Source: Elusimicrobiota bacterium
GTDB taxonomy: Bacteria > Elusimicrobiota > Elusimicrobia > UBA1565
Assembly (NCBI GenBank): GCA_041660925.1
Contig: JBAZVI010000014.1
Span: 1-44,677, forward strand
Direction: 5' to 3'
DNA length: 44,677 nucleotides
In this document: one piece after another, positions 38,761 to 44,677 of the stretch
Numbering within the stretch: the first letter of the stretch is position 1
How the letters are laid out: every line of letters starts with the position of its first letter
Notes under the pieces: model-generated
Seen by the model: only the letters and a program-made list of their open reading frames with translations
The model's database searches: none
What the model was told of the DNA's origin: nothing
Position numbers and translations under genes: made by a program

Positions 38761-40139
38761 GCGATGCCGAGCTTGCCGTCGCCCGTCTTCGCGCGGATCC
38801 GTTTCTATTCTTCCGCGAGGTCCTCGGGCTCGGTCTGATCACGCCCGACCAGACGCGCGTCGTCGAGAGCGTCCGCGACAATCGCAGGACCGCGGCGCCA
38901 GCCGGGCACGGGGTTGGGAAGACCCTCATCGCGGCGGCCCTCGCTCTCCAGTTCCTCCTTACCCGGTTCGGCTCGAAGGTCATCACGACGGCCCCGACAT
39001 GGTTCCAGGTGGAGATGCTTCTCTGGCGGGAGATCAACCGCCTTCACGGCGGTGCTCGCATCTCGCTCGGGGGGAACCTGTCCTCAACTCGGCTCGACCT
39101 CGGGCCTGAGTGGTTCGCCGTCGGGCTCTCGACCGACGAGCCGACGAGGTTTCAGGGCGTTCACGCCCCCGCCGTCATGGTGATCTTCGACGAGGCTACG
39201 GGCGTCGATCCCGGCATCTGGGATGCTGCCGAGGGGATCGCCGTCAGCCCAGGTGACAGGTTTCTTGCGCTCGGCAACCCGACAGACCCGAGCGCGAGGT
39301 TCAAGACCGTCTGTGACTCGGGCGACTGGAACGTCGTCGAGATCTCGTCGGAAAACCACCCTAACGTCCTTGAGCGCCGCAGCGTCATCCCGGGCGCCGC
39401 GACGTATGAATGGGTCCAGGAGCGCCTGAAGAAGTACGGCGGCCGCGACTCGGACGAGTACCGGTTCCGCGTCCTGGGGAAGTGGCCTAAGGCCGGCTCG
39501 AACGTCCTCATCTCGACGGCCCTCGTCGAGGAGGCGGCTGCTCGATGGGTCGAACCCTCCGGCCGTCCAGACGCGGCCGGCTGCGACGTCGCTCGCTACG
39601 GGTCCGACGAAACGGTGATCGTACCGATCCACGAGGGCGGGCACCCGGCCCTGCCCGAGTTCCGGCAGGGACAGAACACGATGGAGACCGCCGGGCAGCT
39701 CAAGAACCTAAACGCGCGCCGGACGCACGTCGACGACACGGGTGTCGGTGGCGGCGTCACAGATCGCCTCGCCGAGCAGGAGTTCCCAGTGCAAGGGGAG
39801 AACTTCGGCGAGAACGCGCGTGACGAAGAGCGGTACGTGAACCGTCGGACGGAGCTCTGGTGTGGTACTCGTGATGCGCTCCGCACCGGGCTCGTGTCGG
39901 TCCCTCCCGACCCGGTTCTCGTCGCCGACCTCACGAGCGTCCGGTACTCGTTCGACTCGAAGGGCCGTTTCAGGCTCGAGAGCAAGGACGAGATCAAAAA
40001 GCGCCTGAAGCGGAGTCCGGACCGTGGCGACGCCTACGTCCTTGGCGTGGCGGCCTACATCGACCAGAACCATCGCCTCGACCTCGACATCCCCCCCTCC
40101 ACCGAATGGGCCGAGTACGGCCAAGGAGCAACGTTCTGA
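38757..40139 (+). CDS. Terminase large subunit
   Basis: A 460-residue packaging motor. The ATPase domain has Walker A PAGHGVGKTLIAA and Walker B VMVIFDEATGV with the catalytic Glu, plus motif III LALGNPTDP. The C-terminal RNase-H-like nuclease domain shows acidic residues in AGCDVARYGSDETV, VDDTGVGGGV and DRGDAYVLG. It pumps DNA into the procapsid through the portal and cuts it. The GTG start overlaps the small subunit stop, and the TGA overlaps the portal ATG. Confidence 0.9.
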   Translation: MSDAELAVARLRADPFLFFREVLGLGLITPDQTRVVESVRDNRRTAAPAGHGVGKTLIAAALALQFLLTRFGSKVITTAPTWFQVEMLLWREINRLHGGARISLGGNLSSTRLDLGPEWFAVGLSTDEPTRFQGVHAPAVMVIFDEATGVDPGIWDAAEGIAVSPGDRFLALGNPTDPSARFKTVCDSGDWNVVEISSENHPNVLERRSVIPGAATYEWVQERLKKYGGRDSDEYRFRVLGKWPKAGSNVLISTALVEEAAARWVEPSGRPDAAGCDVARYGSDETVIVPIHEGGHPALPEFRQGQNTMETAGQLKNLNARRTHVDDTGVGGGVTDRLAEQEFPVQGENFGENARDEERYVNRRTELWCGTRDALRTGLVSVPPDPVLVADLTSVRYSFDSKGRFRLESKDEIKKRLKRSPDRGDAYVLGVAAYIDQNHRLDLDIPPSTEWAEYGQGATF

Positions 40140-41875
40140 TGGGCCTCCGCGACTTCCTCGGTATGGCGCCCAAGCGCGCCTCCTCCTCCGCCCCCACTGA
40201 CGGCTGGCTCAGTCTGGGCCCGTTCGACCGCGACCCCGTCGGCCTCGGCCAGGTGTTCACGAAGGCCACGATCAACCAGTACATTTCCTCGGCGTCCACG
40301 GGCGACACGCGCGAGCTCTCCTACCTGAAGGCGGAGATGGCGACCGACGCGCATCTGTCGTCCGAGATCGCGAAGGCCGTGGGGATGCTTCTGGCCGCGC
40401 CCTTCGACCTCACGCCGTGGCCGCTGTCGGTGAACACCTGGTCGGGGAGGAAAACGCTCGCGGCAAAGCGTGCTCTCGAGATCACCTCGTTCTGCCGCGA
40501 CCAGCTTATGGACCCCGACCTCCAGATCGACCGCGCCATCGAGCACGCTTTCCTCGGCCTCCTCGAGGGCGCCAGCGGGTGCCAGGTGGTCTGGAAGCGC
40601 ACGACCGGCGGCCGCTTCGGCCTCAAGTCGCTCACCCCGGCCCCGACCGACCGTCTCCGGTGGGCCTACGACCGCCACGCCCTTCTCGTGCAGCCCGGCG
40701 AGGACTCGTCCGAGCTCATCCCGGTCGAGGAGCTCGGCCCCCGCATCGCTACCCTCGTCGTGTCGTCCCACGTGACCCGGCGCGATCGCTGCGGGCTGCT
40801 CCGGCGGTGCCTCGCCCCGTGGCTGACCGCACGGAACGGCCTCGAGTGGTGGGCGCGCGACATCGAGATTTTTGCGAGCCCGTTCCGCTGGGCGAAGTAC
40901 AAGCGCGGCGACAAGAAGGCGGCCGCCGAGCTGCGCGAGGCCTTGAAGGGGATGGGAAACCTCGGCTACGCGGCCTTCCCGGACGACGTCGACCTCCAGT
41001 TCCTGAAGGGCTTCGAAGTGGCCGGGAAGGGACAAGGCGACCTCGTCGGGCACTGCGAGCGCTCCGAGTCCAAGGTCATCCTCGGCTCGACGCAGACCTC
41101 CGATATCCAGGTCGGTGCGGGGTCCAAGGCAAGCACCGGCGTCCACCTCGACGTCGTCGAGACGCGCGTCGAGGGCTACGGCCGCACCATCTGCGAGGAC
41201 TTCTTCCGACGTCAGGTTCTGAAACCTCTCGTCGCCGCCTCGTTCGGCGCCGAGGCAGCGGCGCTGCACACGCCGGTCCCTGCGATCGAGATCCGGCGCA
41301 ACGCCGACCTCCTGACGTTCTTCCAGGCGATGGAGACCGCCGTCGCCAAGACGGGCGTGAAGACGATCCCCGTGGCCTTCATACACTCCCGGACGGGCAT
41401 CCCGCAGCCCGAGGACGGCGAGCCGTGCCTCGAGCCGCCGGCGGCCTCGGTCGCACCTCCTGCAGCGCCAGGGGGCAAGCCTACCGGGCCCAAGGGGAGC
41501 GACCCCGGGGCGGATCCGGAGGACGACGCAGGGACCGAGGATCCCGAGGACCCGGCCAAGGCAGAGGCGCACGCTGCCCGCCGTGCCGCCGCCGCACCCC
41601 TCGAGGCGGCCCAGCTCGCCCAGCTCGAGGCGTGGGCCGTCGAGGGCGTGGAGAGCGCCGGCAAGGCCCTCCTCGCGCCCTACGTGGCACTCATCGCCGA
41701 GGTGAAGCGGGACGGCGGGGACCTCGGGCACCTGGGCAACCGGATCCGCATCCAAGCGCAGATGCAGAACGAAGGGCAGGCCGAGACCGCCGACATCGTC
41801 TCGCGCGTCATCGCGCACGCCCTCCTCACGGGGTGGGCCCACGAGGTAGGGATCGAGCCGCCGAAGGCCCCGTGA
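40139..41875 (+). CDS. Portal protein (Mu gp29-like, DUF935)
   Basis: A 578-residue protein of the Mu-type portal family. Family features include YISSASTGDTRELSYLKAEM near the start, a central wing/stem region (EWWARDIEIFASPFRWAKYK, LGSTQTSDIQVG) and SFGAEAAALHTPVPAIEI. It makes the dodecameric ring through which DNA enters. The C-terminal 100 residues are Pro/Ala/Glu-rich and flexible, then helical. It is followed by MuF, the usual Mu-like order. Confidence 0.85.
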   Translation: MGLRDFLGMAPKRASSSAPTDGWLSLGPFDRDPVGLGQVFTKATINQYISSASTGDTRELSYLKAEMATDAHLSSEIAKAVGMLLAAPFDLTPWPLSVNTWSGRKTLAAKRALEITSFCRDQLMDPDLQIDRAIEHAFLGLLEGASGCQVVWKRTTGGRFGLKSLTPAPTDRLRWAYDRHALLVQPGEDSSELIPVEELGPRIATLVVSSHVTRRDRCGLLRRCLAPWLTARNGLEWWARDIEIFASPFRWAKYKRGDKKAAAELREALKGMGNLGYAAFPDDVDLQFLKGFEVAGKGQGDLVGHCERSESKVILGSTQTSDIQVGAGSKASTGVHLDVVETRVEGYGRTICEDFFRRQVLKPLVAASFGAEAAALHTPVPAIEIRRNADLLTFFQAMETAVAKTGVKTIPVAFIHSRTGIPQPEDGEPCLEPPAASVAPPAAPGGKPTGPKGSDPGADPEDDAGTEDPEDPAKAEAHAARRAAAAPLEAAQLAQLEAWAVEGVESAGKALLAPYVALIAEVKRDGGDLGHLGNRIRIQAQMQNEGQAETADIVSRVIAHALLTGWAHEVGIEPPKAP

Positions 41876-41876
41876 C

Positions 41877-43568
41877 ATGCAGGAGCTGCTCCGGCGCGTC
41901 CTGAAGGTCTGGGAGAAGCGGCTGACGCTGACACCGGCCCAGCTGCAGGCCTTCGGAGAGGACGCCTACTCGAGGGGCTGGGGGCTCGCCGGGATCTGGG
42001 AGACGAAGTTCCTCGAGCGGATACAGGCATCCATCACGAAAGCGCAGGCGGCCGGCTCGACCTACTCCGACTGGACGCAGAACGAGGCGCAGAAGATCCT
42101 CGACGGCTTCGGGGCTGGCGTCCGGATCTACCACGGACGGGGTCCGGGTGGCGACCGCTGGGATCCGGCCTACGCCGAGCTCGTGATGCGGAACGCCACC
42201 CAGGCGAGCTTCGCCGGGGGGCGCTATTCGGCGGAGTGGGCTCCGGAGTGGCAGCAAATCGCCCCGTTCTGGCGCTACTACGCGACGCTCGACGACCGGA
42301 CTCGGCCGACGCACGCCGCGCTTCACGGGAAGGTGTTCCGGAAGGACGACGCGGCGGCCCGCTCGTTCCTTCCGCCGCTCGGGCACAACTGCTTCCCGGC
42401 TGAGACGCCGATTCTCGGGTCAATCCGCCGCGGGTTCAGCTACCGCTACTCGGGTGACGTCGTGCGGATTCAGACTCGGGCTGGAAACCGGCTGACCCTG
42501 ACCATCGACCACCCTGTACTGACCCCGCGCGGATGGGTCGCGGCGAAGCTCCTTCGCGAAGGCGACGACGTACTCAGCCACGTCGGCGGGGCAGAAGGCG
42601 GGCTTGACCCGCTTCGGACTGACGAAGTGGTTCGCGGCATCCTTGGCCCTCGTGAGACCCGGCTCGCGGCGCCACGTCTCAACGTACACGGTCGCCCAGC
42701 CTTCGCGGGCGAGCTTTTCGGCGCGCTTCCGGAGGCGTCCCGCGAGCGGATGGCTGACGGACGAACCAAGGACCTCTACGGTGATCCGCGAGTCGAGGAG
42801 CGCCACGTCGAGGTTGAACGAGAGCACGGGGAGCTGCTGCTCCACGCGAAAGCCGCGACGGCGGAACTCGTCCGCTACCTCCGTCTCGCCCTTGTTCACG
42901 TAGATCATTCGCTCGTAGCGAGTCTTCGCCGTGCGGATGAGCACGTCGAGTGGGCGCTCGGCGCCGCGTACGGCAGCCCACGCCTTGGAGCACTGGCGCT
43001 CGACGGCGGCGGGGTCGGTCTTCAGCTTGGCCCACTTGACCCGCTCCGCATCGCTCCGGCCACGAAGAGGCACGCCCAGCTCGCGGAACTGGCGAGCGAG
43101 GGTGTCTCGCGCGCACCCGGATTCGTCTGCGAGCTTCTTCATCGACTCGCCGGCCTGGTATCGAGCGGCGATGGCGGGAAGCCCGGAGACCATCCTGCGG
43201 GCAGAGGGGCACTCGCGGAAGACACGCTTACGTCGGTTCGATACGGCTCCTTCAACGGGGACGTCTTTGACTTTGAGACGGCTCATGGGTGGATGGTAGC
43301 GGGTAGCATCGCCATTAGCAACTGCCGATGCCAAGCGCAAGAGCTGACCCTCGCCGAGATTGAAGATGCCGGGTTCAACATCACCCCCGGAGCACAGGTC
43401 CCGTTCCTCCCGACGGCGGACGGCGGCACGATCGGACGCCCCCCAGGAGGCTGGGACGTGGACCGCGTCCTGTCGTCGATGTCGCGAACCCTGCGTGACG
43501 CCACGCTCGCGCGGGAGACCCCCGTAACCCACCCCAACTCTGCGGCGCCGGCGCCGCAGACCATCTAG
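41877..43568 (+). CDS. MuF/SPP1 gp7-like minor head protein precursor, interrupted by an intein
   Basis: A 563-residue precursor. Residues 1-171 (N-extein, e.g. FWRYYATLDDRTRPTHAALH, LPPLGHN) and residues 483-563 (C-extein starting CRCQAQELTLAEIEDAG) together give a 252-residue Mu F-like head morphogenesis protein. When joined, the conserved family signature GHNCRC is restored exactly. Between them lies a 311-residue intein, which also contains the antisense endonuclease gene. MuF proteins sit at the portal and are essential for head assembly, so splicing should be required for a working phage. ATG 41877 is one base after the portal stop. Confidence 0.85.
   Translation: MQELLRRVLKVWEKRLTLTPAQLQAFGEDAYSRGWGLAGIWETKFLERIQASITKAQAAGSTYSDWTQNEAQKILDGFGAGVRIYHGRGPGGDRWDPAYAELVMRNATQASFAGGRYSAEWAPEWQQIAPFWRYYATLDDRTRPTHAALHGKVFRKDDAAARSFLPPLGHNCFPAETPILGSIRRGFSYRYSGDVVRIQTRAGNRLTLTIDHPVLTPRGWVAAKLLREGDDVLSHVGGAEGGLDPLRTDEVVRGILGPRETRLAAPRLNVHGRPAFAGELFGALPEASRERMADGRTKDLYGDPRVEERHVEVEREHGELLLHAKAATAELVRYLRLALVHVDHSLVASLRRADEHVEWALGAAYGSPRLGALALDGGGVGLQLGPLDPLRIAPATKRHAQLAELASEGVSRAPGFVCELLHRLAGLVSSGDGGKPGDHPAGRGALAEDTLTSVRYGSFNGDVFDFETAHGWMVAGSIAISNCRCQAQELTLAEIEDAGFNITPGAQVPFLPTADGGTIGRPPGGWDVDRVLSSMSRTLRDATLARETPVTHPNSAAPAPQTI
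42420..43286 (-). CDS. Antisense intein homing endonuclease, HTH plus VSR/EDxHD-like nuclease
   Basis: A 288-residue protein encoded inside the intein on the opposite strand, ATG 43286 to TGA 42420. Residues about 36-75 form a helix-turn-helix (ARYQAGESMKKLADESGCAR). Residues about 130-206 resemble the VSR/DUF559-like PD-(D/E)XK fold: GETEVADEFRRRGF, FNLDVALLD (Asp160), ITVEVLGSSVSHP (Glu171, His179), then RAEKLAREGWATVYVE. This is the type of the EDxHD homing endonucleases. Codon use is typical of the phage in this frame. No ribosome site is visible. The first 12 codons overlap block F and the last 40 overlap blocks A-B. Likely target: the uninterrupted MuF gene. Confidence 0.75.
   Translation of the reverse strand: MSRLKVKDVPVEGAVSNRRKRVFRECPSARRMVSGLPAIAARYQAGESMKKLADESGCARDTLARQFRELGVPLRGRSDAERVKWAKLKTDPAAVERQCSKAWAAVRGAERPLDVLIRTAKTRYERMIYVNKGETEVADEFRRRGFRVEQQLPVLSFNLDVALLDSRITVEVLGSSVSHPLAGRLRKRAEKLAREGWATVYVETWRREPGLTRAKDAANHFVSPKRVKPAFCPADVAEYVVAFAKELRRDPSARGQYRVVDGQGQPVSSPSLNPHDVTRVAVAEPAAD
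43293..43321 (-). promoter_or_regulatory. Candidate promoter of the antisense endonuclease
   Basis: On the minus strand, TTGCTA (43321-43316), 17 bases, then TACCAT (43298-43293) ends six bases before ATG 43286. Each hexamer matches four of six sigma-70 consensus bases. The same six-base spacing between -10 and ATG is seen at the Cro-like gene, so a leaderless message is possible. The -35 box lies on the intein/C-extein junction codons. The match is weak. Confidence 0.35.
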
Positions 43569-43601
43569 CGCGCCCCCTCCCCCTCCCTTGACTCTGGCGG
43601 C

Positions 43602-44677
43602 GTGAAGGCCGCCACCCCGCCCGTCCCGTCCCCCACGAACTGGATGACGGGAGCCGCTCAACGCCTCGACGCGGCAATCCACCTCGCCGAATCCTCCGAC
43701 GGCCTCGCCCGGTTCCCATGGTTCCCCCTCGGGCGGCCGGAGATGGATGACGAGGACTGGCGACAGTTCGAGGTCACGCCCGAGAACGTCCGCCGGATGG
43801 TCGACGATGGGAACGCCGAGATTGCGCAGGGCGAGGAGATCTGGATCAACTACGGACACGATCACTCGGGGCCTCGCGCCGGCGACGTCGTCCGTTTCGA
43901 GGTCGGCCCGGACGGTGGCGTACACGCCGCGGTCCGCTGGAACGACAACGCGAAGTCGGCCATCCGGCAGAAGCCCCCCGAGTGGAAGTACTTCTCTCCT
44001 GAGTACCACGCCGTCGAGGTCCAGGACGAGCAGGGGAACAGGGTGCTCGTGAATGGGCGCGTCCTCCACCGGCCGTTCCACCTCTGCGGCGGCGGCCTCG
44101 TCAACAACCCCGCCATGAAGAAGCTCGCCGTCGCGGCGAGTGCATCCCCGCATCAACCCTCGCCCGCAGAGGCGAGCCGAAAGGAGGAGCCTATGAAGCT
44201 CCCGCTGACCATGAAGGCCCTCGGGCTCGCTGACGGTGCGAGTCAAGAGGACGTCGATTCCGCCGTCATGAAGGTCATCCAGGAGCGCGACACGGTGAAG
44301 GAAAAGCTCACCGCGGCCGCTTCGGACGTGAAGGCCATCGTCAAGGCCGAGGTGGTCGCCGAGCGCGAGGCCATGAAGGCCGAGGTTCGGACCGAGATGG
44401 CCGTCGAGCACGCGAAGAAGGCCCGCGAGACCCGCGTCGCCGACCTCGTCAAGCGCGCCGACGACGAGGGCAAGGTCAACGAGGACAACAAGGCCCAGGT
44501 CCAGGAGATGGCGGCCGCGGCCCCCGACTCCTTCGAGAAGCTGGTCCTCCCTGGGCTCCCCGTCGTCGCCGCCGTCAAGGCCTGGTTCAAGGCTGGTCGC
44601 ACCGAGCCGGGCGTCGACCCCGATGGCCCCGAGTCCTCGACCGACCTCGACCGCAAGGCGCGGGAGTACCAGAAGGC
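43602..44677 (+). CDS. Mu I-like capsid protease with C-terminal scaffold (N-terminal part; continues at 1-200)
   Basis: The gene starts at GTG 43602, and the frame runs off the right end to stop at base 200 (382 residues in all). Residues about 60-150 match the Mu I protease family: WINYGHDHSGPRAGDVV, VHAAVRWNDNAKSAI and WKYFSPEYHAVEV. The rest is a Glu/Lys/Ala-rich helical scaffold (EKLTAAASDVKAIVKAEVVA). Such proteases cleave scaffold and coat during capsid maturation. An internal in-frame start at 44193 probably gives the scaffold alone. Confidence 0.85.
   Translation, partial: MKAATPPVPSPTNWMTGAAQRLDAAIHLAESSDGLARFPWFPLGRPEMDDEDWRQFEVTPENVRRMVDDGNAEIAQGEEIWINYGHDHSGPRAGDVVRFEVGPDGGVHAAVRWNDNAKSAIRQKPPEWKYFSPEYHAVEVQDEQGNRVLVNGRVLHRPFHLCGGGLVNNPAMKKLAVAASASPHQPSPAEASRKEEPMKLPLTMKALGLADGASQEDVDSAVMKVIQERDTVKEKLTAAASDVKAIVKAEVVAEREAMKAEVRTEMAVEHAKKARETRVADLVKRADDEGKVNEDNKAQVQEMAAAAPDSFEKLVLPGLPVVAAVKAWFKAGRTEPGVDPDGPESSTDLDRKAREYQK
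44193..44677 (+). CDS. Internal scaffold protein start within the protease gene (continues at 1-200)
   Basis: ATG 44193, in frame with the protease gene, is preceded by AAAGGAGGAG at ideal distance, far stronger than the site of the full-length start. The product from here (MKLPLTMKALGLADG onward, 185 residues across the circle) is only the helical scaffold part. Mu (I/Z) and lambda (C/Nu3) make their scaffold in exactly this nested way. The strong site predicts more scaffold than protease. Confidence 0.75.
   Translation, partial: MKLPLTMKALGLADGASQEDVDSAVMKVIQERDTVKEKLTAAASDVKAIVKAEVVAEREAMKAEVRTEMAVEHAKKARETRVADLVKRADDEGKVNEDNKAQVQEMAAAAPDSFEKLVLPGLPVVAAVKAWFKAGRTEPGVDPDGPESSTDLDRKAREYQK
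44551..44677. repeat. Terminal repeat, right copy (circular genome overlap)
   Basis: Identical to bases 1-127. It falls within the protease/scaffold gene and shows that the window closes on itself. Confidence 0.9.

Larger units (their letters stand above)
42390..43322 (+). mobile_element. Intein with an antisense homing endonuclease gene
   Basis: The intein covers Cys172 to Asn482 of the MuF precursor (311 residues). Block A is CFPAETPILG. Block B, TIDHPVLTPRGW, has the expected Thr38 and His41. Block F is VFDFETAHGWMVAG with its His. The end is SIAISN, followed by Cys as +1 nucleophile. The usual penultimate His is Ser. The plus-strand middle (about 60-285) has no endonuclease motif and looks like low-complexity linker. 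The minus strand of the same stretch encodes the endonuclease. Boundaries restore GHN-CRC precisely, which supports real splicing. Confidence 0.85.

Noticed and set aside
43287..44411. Upstream extension of the antisense endonuclease frame across the C-extein and protease genes
   Set aside because: Before ATG 43286 the product is low-complexity and opposite the well-supported protease gene. The nuclease and HTH motifs are all downstream of this ATG.
1..44677. tRNA genes and CRISPR arrays
   Set aside because: I found no full cloverleaf and no spaced repeat array. The only tRNA-like segment is the 3'-end piece at 34361-34390.

Overview
The window is a complete, circularly permuted genome of a temperate tailed phage of the siphovirus type. 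Bases 1-127 are repeated exactly at 44551-44677, and one protease/scaffold gene runs across the two ends, so the unique genome is about 44,550 bp. It is GC-rich throughout (about two thirds GC by eye). Many genes start with GTG and overlap their neighbour by ATGA, GTGA or TGATG. The capsid genes are Mu-like (DUF935 portal, MuF head protein, I-type protease with nested scaffold, gp36/gpG/gp37-like connectors) and are joined to a long tail with a 1474-residue tape measure. The host is not identified. High GC and a phage gene ending in an IPTL-CTERM sorting signal point to a GC-rich Gram-negative bacterium with an exosortase-type system (inference).

Layout, reading around the circle: (1) 38350-44677 plus 1-1987, DNA packaging and head: terminase small and large subunits, portal, MuF protein interrupted by an intein, protease/scaffold, decoration protein, major capsid protein. 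(2) 1992-6290, an envelope and lysis block placed between capsid and connector genes: two lipoproteins, a Pro/Thr-rich exported protein, a DUF6527-like protein, three small membrane proteins and an M15-type endolysin. (3) 6290-19855, connector and tail: gp36-, gpG- and gp37-like proteins, tail tube, a chaperone pair joined by a -1 frameshift, tape measure, tip proteins and a fibre with a signal peptide. (4) 19859-22632 on the minus strand, lysogeny: an S24 repressor, a lipoprotein, a HicB-HicA toxin-antitoxin pair and one unknown gene. (5) 22633-22715, the regulatory switch with opposed promoters and CTTGC-type repeats. (6) 22716-34348, the early rightward operon: Cro-like protein, small unknown genes, a free HNH endonuclease, an IPTL-CTERM protein, a recombination cluster (PD-(D/E)XK nuclease, RDF-like protein, SMC-like ATPase, J-domain protein, metallopeptidase, RuvC-like resolvase), excisionase and integrase, followed by a tRNA-like attP candidate. 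(7) 34513-38353, replication: an SF2 helicase, a DnaB-type helicase split into two genes, and a repeat-rich origin candidate.

The most unusual system is at 42390-43322. A 311-residue intein interrupts the MuF head protein exactly before the conserved Cys-Arg-Cys motif. Its splicing blocks are on the plus strand, but its homing endonuclease is a separate 288-codon gene on the minus strand (HTH plus VSR/EDxHD-like nuclease). The endonuclease lies antisense within the intein and overlaps both splicing domains. The plus frame stays open across the whole antisense gene, so the host gene reads through it as the intein's central linker.
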